Positions 55,731 through 64,000 of a stretch of DNA of 64,000 nt are shown in pieces. Position numbers and translations under genes: made by a program. The number at the start of each line of letters is the position of its first letter. The first letter of the stretch is position 1. The DNA comes from Coptis chinensis (Eukaryota > Streptophyta > Magnoliopsida > Ranunculales > Ranunculaceae). The notes beneath the pieces are model-generated. The model searched no databases. It was not told the origin of the DNA and was given only the letters and a program-made list of their open reading frames with translations. Location of the stretch: assembly GCA_015680905.1 (NCBI GenBank), contig CM027383.1, positions 93,074,001 to 93,138,000 of the forward strand, read 5' to 3'.

Positions 55731-58440
55731 AGTGATATTGCAGCTGTTTCCCTGCGTTCTTCTAGGAGATCGACTTTTTTGGCTAAGATGTAGTCATTGT
55801 CTCCTAATTCGACGATGTCAGAACGTTTGGTTGTGATTGTAAGTTTTGATGGTATGATTGCTTTTGTTCCGAAGCAAAGTGTGAAAGGAGACTTGTTGGT
55901 ACTGGTTCGGGCTGTTGTTCTGTATGCCCACAAGATGTTTTCCAATTGTTATGGCCATCGACTCTTCTTGCTCTCCAACTTCTTTTGGAGATTCTCTTTG
56001 ATGGATTTGTTAGTGGCCTCTGCTTGGCCATTGCTTTGTGCATATCTAGGTGTAGAAAATGCTTGACTGATGCTCCAATTTTATAAGAACTCCCTAACTT
56101 GCGTGCCATCAAATTGGGTTCCGTTGTCCATGACGAGGGTGTGGGGTAAACCAAATCTTATGATGATATTAGTCCATATGAAGTTGATGACTTAGACTTC
56201 TTTGACTTGAACGAGTGGTATTGCTTCAACCCATTTGGTGATGTAATCTGTGGCTGCAAGGACGTATTTGAGTTATGTTTTTTTTTGTAGGATAAATGGT
56301 CCCATGATGTCTAGCCCCTACATATGGAAAGGCTAGGGGCTGGCTATGTTGATCAACTCCCTTGCTGGACTTAAATGGTTGTGGCCAAATATTTGACATT
56401 GGTGGCATTTGAGAACATACTTCTTTGCTTCGGTGTGCATGCCTGGCCAATAATACCCTTGGGTGATTGCTTTATGAGCTAAAGATCGTGCTCCTGTATG
56501 GTTGCTACATTCGCCTTTGTGAATCTCGTTAAAGATGAGTTGGCCTTCGCGTGGAGTTATGCACCTTAGGTGGGGTCATACTGCAGATTTACAGAATAAT
56601 TGACCGTTGATCACGGTGTATCTGGGAGCTCGATATTGTATGACACGAATGTTCTTTGCTTCTGTTAGGAGCTTGCCATATAAGATAAATTTCTGGAATG
56701 GGCCTATCCAAGATTGAGTGATCTCTTCCTCAGATGAGGGCTGGAAGTCTGTGAGGCTATTGACATTTTCTTGTTGATAGGCGGGCCTCTATAAGATGTC
56801 AATGTAGACGGTGTTGGGACATGTATCTTGGGCTTTCGAGGCTAAGAAAGCCAGGCTGTTTGCATGTTTGTTATCATCTCAGGGAATGTGTTCCAAGGAG
56901 AACATGGTGAATGTGTTGATGATGTCATGGACGACCTAAGCGTACTTGGCTAAGTTTGCTCCGTTTGTCACGTATTCCTTGGTGATTTGTTTGACGATTA
57001 GTTGTGAGTCACTATGAGCTTTGAGCTTTCGCACTTGTAGCTATTGTGCCATCGCGGAGGACGTGATTAGTGCTTCATACTCCACTTCACTTTGTTGTTG
57101 GATGTGGCAAAATCTATCTTGATTGACTTTTGTAAATGTGTTCCTTCTAGTGAAGTTAACACAACCCCCAGTCCACTACTGCTGTTGTTGCACACTCTAT
57201 CTACGTAGAGGTGTCATGTGTCTGGGGTGGTTAGTTGATGGAGTGAAATAATGGGCTCGAGTTCCCAGTGGACATCTTCGATGGGGAAGTCAGCAAGGAA
57301 GTCAACAACGACCTGACCTTTGCGAGAAGTTCTAGGAATAAACTCGATGTGATGTTCTCTGAGTTATTTAGCCCATTTGGCTATGCAGGCTGTTTTGTTG
57401 TTGGAACTCAAAACCTGCTTGATGGGTACATCTGTGTATAACCTTGATGTTGTGAGCCTTAAAGTAAGGTTGAAACTTGCGAGCAGAGTATAACAAAGAT
57501 AACATTGTTTTCTCAATTGCTGACCGAGTAGTGCTTTTCTGAATCTGTCAATGTCTTGCTGGTGAAGTAGACTGGCTTTTCAATTCCCTCGCTTTCACGA
57601 AAGAGGACTGAGTTGATAGCAAAGTCAGTAGTTGCAAGGTAAAGCCCCAGTGTTTCTCCTTCACTTGGTTTGGACAGGACGGGCGGAGTTGATAAGTAAG
57701 CCTTCAGGTCGTTGAAAGCTTTGTGGCACTCGTTTATCCATGTGAATGTTGTGCCCTTCTTTAATATTTGTAGGAACGGTCTGTATTTGTCAAAAGCACG
57801 TGAGATGAATATGTTGAAGGCTGAAACCATGCTAGATAGCTTGTGGATTTGTTGTTTGGAAGTTGGCTCTGGTATTTCAAGGAGAGCTCGTATTTGTTCT
57901 GGGTTTGCTTCAATACATCTTTGTGAAACGAGGTATCCCAAGAATTTCCTTGAGGTTACTCTAAATACACACTTTGCTGGGTTGACCTTCATCTTGTTCT
58001 GGCGCAATCGTTCGAAGGCTTCTTGTAGGTGAGCAATGTGATCTCTAACCTTTGCGCTTTTGACTACCATGTTGTCTATGTAGACTTCCATGGTGTCGCC
58101 CAGCAAGTCTTTGAACATCTTTGTGACAAGTCTTTGGTTGGTTGCACCGGCGTTCTTCAAACCAAATGGTAGGATGTACATTGTAGCAGAACGTACCCTG
58201 TTCGGTTATGAAGGACATTTTTTCCTGGTCCTCCTCTGCAAGTGGTATCTGATTGTATCCGTTGTATGCGTCCATAAATAATAGAAGTTCATGTCCGCAA
58301 GTTTGATCCACCAATATGTTAATCCTGGGTAGGGGAAAGATGTCCTTTGGACAATGCTTGTTGACGTTGGTGAAGTCTATGCAGAGTCGTACTTGGCCAT
58401 TTTTCTTAGGAAGGGCTACAATGTTTGCTAACTAGGTCGG
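55731..58440 (-). pseudogene. Tat-H reverse transcriptase, RNase H and integrase (main part)
   Basis: Reverse transcriptase: 57513-58314, with LLLFMDAYNGYNQIPLAEED, MYILPFGLKNAGATNQRLV and FLGYLVSQRCIEANPEQI. RNase H: roughly 56900-57480. Integrase zinc and core regions: 55731-56450 (HAHRSKEVCSQMP region; NILWAYRTTARTSTNKSPF). The order is typical Ty3/gypsy, with many breaks. The left border is the nested solo LTR. Confidence 0.82.
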
Positions 58441-60470
58441 GTATTTGACCTCTTTGATGAATCCAACATTTTTGAGCTTTTCTATCTCTTCATTGATGGC
58501 TTTTTGAAATTTTAGTGCTAGCTTCCTAGGTCGTTGTTTGATAGGCTTTACAGTTGGATCTACATTTAACTTGTGGCAAACAACCTGAGGGTCGATTCCT
58601 GGCATATCAATATACGACCAAGCAAAAACATTTTTATTGAGAGATAGAAAATTGACAAGTTGCTCCTTAAGCTTGGGGTCTAAATCATCCTCTACATAAA
58701 CAAATTTTGGGTCATCATCTTTGCCCAAATTGAATTTTTCTCCAGGTTCGATTTGTGCTTGTTTTCCTTTGAGCTTGTCGGTTGCTGATGCTGGAAGGCT
58801 AGAAGCTTGAGGATCTTGTGTCATTAGGATATCTTTGGTTTGGACGACCTGAGTTTTGGCCGTTGTTGTCGCACTGACTTGATTGCATCGATGAGCTTCT
58901 AGTTGATTGCTTCTGAGCTCCATGATCCCTCGGGGTCCGGGGAACCGCAGGACTTGGTGTAAAGTTGATGGAACTGCTTGGATCTTGTGAATCCATCTAC
59001 ATCCCAAGATGGAAGTGTATGATGATTTGACATCTATCATACTGAAGCGTGTTGAGGTCTTGACCAAGTCCTCTTTTTCACTAATACAGACTGGTATGAT
59101 GACGTCAATGGCGTCTGTGCGGTCTCCATTGAACCCATAGAGCGGTGCATTTGATTATATCATCATCGAGTCTGGTAGGTGCATATCTTTGTATGTTTGG
59201 TAAAATAGGATGTCGCAGGAGCTGCCTGGATCAATTAGGACCCTTTTTACTATCCACCCGTTGATTTTGACGTGCACTACTAAGAAATCATTGTGGGGTA
59301 GGCACACCTTGTCGAGATCTTCCTCGGTGAATGATATGGAGCTCGTGGATTGAGAGTTGGTAAGAGTGATCACCTCGGCTTTATGGGAGAGGTGGTAGAT
59401 TTCTTGCAGTGCTCCTACGCGCATGCGCTTTTCACGACCTAAGGTCTCGTTGCTGGAGGTGTCTATAATCATGTGGATTATCTTTTCCTCGTCGTGATCA
59501 GAGTAGTGTTGTCTCATGTTGTGCATCGACCGATCTGGAGATTTAGATTGTCGGGTTGTTCTGCTCCTGCTCTTTCTGTGAGCAGGTCGTTTATAGCTCC
59601 GGCTCCTGCTTCTGTTGCGGTTGGCATTTAGCTTATTCCTAAGGTCGTTTCCAGGCAGGAACTCTTTCCGTTTCCCCTCTTCGACTAAGTCTTGGAGGTA
59701 GTGCTTGAGACTCTAACATTCGTCGGTCTCATGGTGGTGGAGTTTGTGGAAATGACAGTATGGACGTTCTGGTATTGCTATATAACCTTGTTGATGTTTG
59801 GCTTGAAGTAAGGTGTTGTATATATCTTCTTCAGGATGTGGCTTGGCATCCTGGAGAAGTTGGAAAATTCTCTTTTGATGTAAGAGGGCCTGCTAGAGGT
59901 GTTTCCCTTGTTGTTGTTGCATGAGTACTTGTTGCTTTCTTTGGGTTCTCGCTTGTCACTTACTGCGAGTACTTCTTTCCCTTTCCGCTGGGCCAACCAT
60001 TCTTCGTACTTAATGTACTTGTCGACTCTGTGGTATAGGTCGTCAAGACGTTCTGGCTTGTTGCTTGTTGCGCATGAGAGACTCTGCCAGATCGGAGTCG
60101 TCTAGGAGTGCGTTTGTGAATGCAGAAGTTGCAAAGCTATCCTTGAGGCCTGGCTCCATTGATAGGAGTTCCTTCTTGAAACGTCCTAGAAAGTCGCGGA
60201 TAGTCTCGCCGTGTGCTTGCTTCAGTTGGAACAACGAGTCTAGGTCAATTTGTTTCTTCTTGTTGTGGACGAACTCTGCTGCAAACATCTCGGCCAGCTT
60301 GTCGAAATTGTTGATTGAATTGGGGGTGAGTGTGTAGAACCATTCTAAAGCTCCGTCCTTCAAGCTTGCTGGAAAGAGCTTGCATTTTAGGTAATTGTAC
60401 TCTGGAGCATTGTAGAGCGCGAGGATCTAGCTGAAATGTGCGACGTGTTGGCTTGGGCATGAGCCACCGT
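58441..60470 (-). pseudogene. Tat-H gag, protease and linker to RT
   Basis: Gag capsid-type domain at 60043-60460 (KDGALEWFYTLTPNSINNFD; QLKQAHGETIRDFLGRFKKE). A basic region extends to about 59780. Protease at 59155-59526 (IVKRVLIDPGSSCDILFY). Linker and RT start at 58441-59067. Fossil. Confidence 0.8.
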
Positions 60471-60882
60471 CATACAATGGGAACTTTGGTTGGATGAACT
60501 TTGTGGGAGACTGCTTGTCCGTGACTTCGATGGTGAATGGTGATGCCTTGTACGACTACATCATCTTTTGGGCCATCCGGCCGCTACTGGCCTTTTAAAC
60601 GACTTATCCAATCAATCTCGGGTTCGATCGTTGATTGGTGGTCGCGATGAGGGTGTGTGATCAGCGTTGTTGCCAACTGCGTTTGGAGTCACGCTGTTGG
60701 TGTTGGAGGTGGTTTGCTAGCGCATAGCTTGGTTCTCTTGCTGGAGCGTGATGAATGAATCACTGAGGAACTTGACCTAATCTATGAGAGTTTGTAGTTG
60801 AGCATCCATGGTGGTTTTTTTATTTTTAACTAGCTTCGTGGGCTTGAGAAAATGGTGTTGATGTTTTTCTCAAGGAAACGAA

Positions 60883-60898
60883 CCTACAGACGGTGCCA
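60883..60898 (-). other. Tat-H primer-binding site
   Basis: Minus strand TGGCACCGTCTGTAGG just inside the right LTR. It aligns with the Tat-A site at 13 of 16 positions. Confidence 0.72.
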
Positions 60899-60899
60899 A

Positions 60900-61373
60900 T
60901 ATAGATGTACTGTTTTCTATCTACGACCTAGTGTTGAGGTTGAATGGGAATGGTTGCACTCTTGCTTGGAATTAAGAGTTGCCTACATATCAAGTTTCTT
61001 GGGTGAACTTGAATAAAGCTTTACGTAGTTCATCTCTCTCTACTTATAGAGATTTGAGCTGCCTTTCCTTATTTGCTTCAGGCCGTTATCAGATGTAGAT
61101 TCATATTTTGTGCTATCTTGATGATTCGTCATTACTCCTGATGTTACAAAGTAAATGTCCCCTTGATTGGTGTGTTGACTGAGCTCCTGGATCGCAGTAG
61201 ATCATTTGCTTCCATATTTGGCTGGATCTGATGTTTGGGATGACCTGAGCTTAGGTCGCTATTACGTTTTGTTGGCTGGGTACGAACCGGTGAGGCATGT
61301 GCTGTGGAGATACGATCTGGTGTGTGGACACATGCACTGTAGTGATATGCATGTAGAACGAAGGGTACTTACA
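60900..61373 (-). repeat. Tat-H 5' LTR
   Basis: Partner of 46793-47272; followed by the TCTGC duplication. Confidence 0.88.
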
Positions 61374-61378
61374 TCTGC

Positions 61379-62437
61379 TCTAAATTCTCTTTTTAGTTAA
61401 AAAATATATGAATCTGGAAGTGCCAATATAACATTTATCCAAAGAGATAATGGTGAGGCCCAATGTTATAGTTGAGATGAGATTAAGATAAAACACCACC
61501 ATATGTATAATGGCTGGTTATGTATCATTAAATTGTGGAGCTAGGCCGGGGATACAGTGAGCATTATTACAAACAATGTATAATATATGGGGAGGGATAG
61601 ATGCACATTCTTATGTATAGCAACATTTTCAACATACAAATGAATTAATGTTTGGTTTTTTTTGGAGATGATCTCCCCACCATGAAGATCATTCTCACAA
61701 AAAATTATAATATTTGGATATATCTAACCATGCAAAAATTAGTGTTCATTTTTAAACTTTTCATCTAACAGTTCAAACGAATTAAAGACACATTCACTAT
61801 AGCCATCTTCTTTGCTTACCTAGCTAGGCGAAATAAATAAAATTAATTAACTTAGGCTAAGTCCAATGGTGCGTCAAAACGCTAATCCGCCAACAGTATC
61901 GGTATAATTTTACCTATCTATACCGTCATTTTTAACGATATAGCTACACGTAGGCAGGGAATGGGTCGGGTTCGGGGTCTGATATGGCCATATTCGAATC
62001 CAAATCCGAATAAAACCGAAATCTCCAACCTGAACTTGACCAACCCGATCGGATAACACTAAAAATTCAAAAAAAACCCAAAAATTATATCCGAACCCGA
62101 CTGACCCGAATAAATAAACAGAGAATGGGCTTGAAGCCCAGTGTTTCAATTTAATTACGGAAAAAGACCGCAACTTTTTCTAATTATATCAAAAGCCCAT
62201 CCGGTCCATTTGTTGGCAATATTACACAATTGTCCTTAAAACGAAAATCAAACTAGACAAATATGCAACGCGTTCATGTTGCAGTCAACAACATATGCAA
62301 ATTTCAAAACCCTAATTCCCCAAATTAAACCTAAATTTTGAAACTCTAATCCTACTTCCCCAAATTAAACCCAAATTTTGAAACCCAAGTTCCCCAAATT
62401 AAACCCTAGTTTCCTCAAATTAAACCCAAATTTCGAA
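61379..62437. other. Repeat-bearing intergenic region
   Basis: 61379-61860 is AT-rich, with a stretch (61670-61720) weakly like the foldback arms of 17461-23152. 61860-61945 is a MITE-like unit (ccaatggtgcgtcaaaacgc, ccgccaacagtatcggta) also found in split form at 23575-23960. 61955-62125 holds cgggttcgggg / ccgaacccgac inverted motifs of a short hAT-like repeat. 62310-62430 has four copies of ccccaaattaaaccc with aaattttgaaac, a short tandem repeat. Confidence 0.5.
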
Positions 62438-63305
62438 ATGAAGAACCCTAATGAAGAAAAAAGAAAAGATTCAAATGATAATGTGCAAGCAAACACAAGA
62501 TCTACTACAAAAAAAAAGAGAACAAGATGGCAAAAAGGTTAGATACCAAATTTCATTGATAGTTTCACAATTTTGATATATTAGGATTTTCATTTTATGA
62601 AAAATTGGTTAAAGTGTGTTGAATGTATTCACTGCAACATGAGTGTTGCATCGAATATACTTAGATTTTCATTTGCACTGTCACTTACCACTGCAATATG
62701 GATGTTGCACTATCAAATCCCAATGCAACATGGATGTTGCAGTGTCAAATCCCACTTTAACATGAGTATTTTGAGTCGAATGCAACATGAGTGTTGTTTG
62801 AGGTTTAAATTGGTGGTGTTTGTTTGAGTTTTGAGGCATGTTTTCCAATGAAACATCCATGTTGTAGTAAAAAAACACACTGAAACATTCATGCTGCAGT
62901 CGTAATTGGTTGCAACAAGCTACTAATTCATTAGTTTTCTTTCAGGTTACGCAGCAAGGGAAGGCCGCTAAATCCAAACTGAGCCTTCCGAAACAAACTA
63001 AAGATGCAACTACCTCAATGAGCAAAAACCCAAAAAGGAAAGGCAAAGAAAAGATAGAGGAGAAAGGTAAAGAAAATTTGGTGAAAAGCGAGTTGTTGAA
63101 TTATAGGTCCAGTTTAAAGTCAATGATTGATATTATGGATTTGATTAGAGCTGATATAACGGAAGTGCATAAGGAAAAAATGATAGATACACCGTTTGCA
63201 AATCTTTTTAGTGTCTTTATTGAAAATAGGGTGAATGTTAATACCACAATAAAAGCAAATATTGATGTTTGGTCAGTTTTGAAGGCATACAAAATTCTTT
63301 ATTAG
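62438..63305 (+). CDS. Possible small two-exon gene, basic and helical product
   Basis: A first segment from ATG 62438 to about 62537 is strongly basic and Asn-rich (KRKDSNDNVQANTRS; TTKKKRTRWQK). A second open segment, 62946-63305, follows an acceptor (ttctttcag) and is Lys-rich (NPKRKGKEKIEEKGKEN), then helical (SSLKSMIDIMDLIRADITEV), then MIDTPFANLFSVFIENRV, ending at a stop at 63303. The natural GT donor at 62538 leaves a phase that does not match the acceptor frame unless another acceptor is used or the nearby A-run has slipped. This is therefore a weak model. The TPF..F segment loosely recalls the leader of Ulp1-like proteins of plant transposons; no domain is secure. The intron would contain the palindrome cluster. 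Confidence 0.35.
62633..62900. repeat. Cluster of 18-bp palindromes TGCAACATNNNTGTTGCA
   Basis: Near-perfect inverted units at 62633-62650, 62692-62709 and 62724-62741, with partial units near 62781, 62849 and 62881 and an outlier near 62264. Spacing is irregular (about 30-60 bp). They could be binding sites of a dimeric factor, subterminal transposon repeats or a decayed tandem array. Confidence 0.7.
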
Positions 63306-64000
63306 TGCTATCAGTTTGATACCTCATCAGTTTCATTAATGATATCTTTGAGAAGTCGGCTCGGAATCTTCAAGGCTTTCAAGGTACAACAAGAAGCCCA
63401 CCATCACTTCTCGAGAGATTCGGACCATCTTGTTAAGTCTTGTTCTTCTTATTGAATTGGCTAAGCATGCCGTTTCAAGGCACCAAAGGCGGTTACCAAA
63501 TTTACTAGTTCTTGAAAATGTTTGTTTAAGGTTTGTTTCAATGTTTCAATGTTTTACGTCTTTAGTATTTATTATTAGAATGTTTCAATGTTAGTGGTGT
63601 CGATGTAATATATAGTTGATTTGGAACCTATGAATCGAGTTAGATCTTTTGTGAATGAAATTAGGGTTTAAATGTTCTCTATTTTGGTTGATTTCTTCAT
63701 TCGTTTTACCTAGTTCAGATCTGAGATGGTTTGATTACAATGCCAATCTGGTGTTATTGGCGTAAATTTACAGAACCAGTTATAATTGATGATGGTTATG
63801 GATCTTGAATTGGAATGATGGCGGTTAAGAAAATGTAGCATAATTGTAAAGTTTGGTTACTTTTTATGCCTAAATTGATGAAAGGTTGTGGTAATCTTGA
63901 GGCTTCGTTTTAAATTCATTTCTTGAGAATTTGGTACTTCATAAATCCCATTTTGTGCTTAGGTTCATTCTTGTGAATTGTGATTGTTGTTATGAATGGT
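63306..64000. other. Unassigned right edge
   Basis: AT-rich sequence with no supported gene. Codon-like composition is absent and open frames are short. It may be the 3' flank of the gene model ending at 63305. Confidence 0.4.

Larger units (their letters stand above)
46793..61373 (-). mobile_element. Ty3/gypsy LTR retrotransposon fossil (Tat-H), TSD TCTGC, split by a solo LTR
   Basis: A 14,581-bp element, about 9.9 kb without the nested LTR. LTRs at 46793-47272 (480 bp) and 60900-61373 (474 bp) both begin TATAGATGTACTG and end CTTACA; TCTGC flanks at 46788-46792 and 61374-61378. Minus orientation: primer site, gag, protease, RT, RNase H, integrase, then a plus-strand antisense ORF before the left LTR, the same layout as Tat-A. 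The structure is whole apart from the insertion in integrase. Coding is broken in more than ten places. The first 120 bp of the LTRs differ at about 7%, an age similar to or slightly younger than Tat-A. Confidence 0.88.

Noticed and set aside
36242-61373. Envelope-like gene in the Tat elements
   Set aside because: No signal peptide or membrane pattern between integrase and LTR in the sense direction; the only extra ORFs are antisense.
62633-62900. CRISPR-like array
   Set aside because: Spacing is irregular, repeats are imperfect palindromes, and the genome is plant nuclear.

Overview
This window is plant nuclear DNA, most likely from a eudicot with a large, repeat-rich genome. The evidence is GT-AG introns in short host genes, MuDR-type transposons, CACTA and hAT elements, a tRNA-derived SINE, and plant-specific Ty3/gypsy lineages (Tat elements with antisense ORFs; long chromovirus-type LTRs). 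The species cannot be told from the sequence. Host genes are sparse: a head-to-head pair of LURP-one-related (LOR, Tubby C-terminal-like) genes plus one decayed LOR copy. Nearly everything else is transposable elements nested in one another.

Layout. (1) 1-15.6 kb: the right-hand part of a MuDR-like element (MULE-G): transposase end (SWIM finger, two zinc knuckles), then two small genes on the opposite strand (a Cys/Pro-rich protein and a GRF zinc-finger protein). Its tail is split at 547-12557 by a 12-kb structure bounded by a perfect 5-bp duplication (ATAAG). That structure holds two LTRs of one family facing each other, start ends outward, separated by under 200 bp that includes a tRNA-Met type primer-binding site. 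A related solo LTR with its own perfect target duplication sits in each arm (2005-4981 ATTTA; 6106-9572 CAAAC). (2) 15.6-17.2 kb: a degenerate tandem array. (3) 17.5-23.3 kb: a foldback element split by a 5.3-kb CACTA element (TSD TGT), itself split by a 728-bp hAT element (TSD GTAACAAT), with a SINE beside it. (4) 24.9-28.05 kb: LOR1 on the minus strand, three exons, with a LINE RNase H fragment and a foldback repeat in intron 1. (5) 28.4-44.7 kb: a second MuDR-like element (MULE-F) with about 370-bp inverted ends, an intact two-exon zinc-knuckle/GRF gene and a broken transposase. A complete 11.2-kb Tat-type Ty3/gypsy fossil (31538-42695, TSD AAACC) sits inside the transposase. (6) 44.8-45.7 kb: LOR2 on the plus strand, three exons; its TATA box begins about 25 bp past the MULE end. 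(7) 46.4-46.8 kb: LOR pseudogene. (8) 46.8-61.4 kb: a second Tat-type fossil (TSD TCTGC) whose integrase is split by a 4.7-kb solo LTR. (9) 61.4-64 kb: small repeats, a cluster of 18-bp palindromes and a possible small two-exon gene.

How the parts relate. The two LOR genes diverge from a shared intergenic space that MULE-F and its passenger have widened to over 16 kb. Both MULEs place a GRF gene convergent with the transposase, as mudrB faces mudrA in maize MuDR. Both also carry a homologous small Cys/Pro-rich protein, in opposite relative orientation. Both Tat fossils carry the antisense extra ORF typical of their lineage. No CRISPR array, rRNA or tRNA gene was seen.
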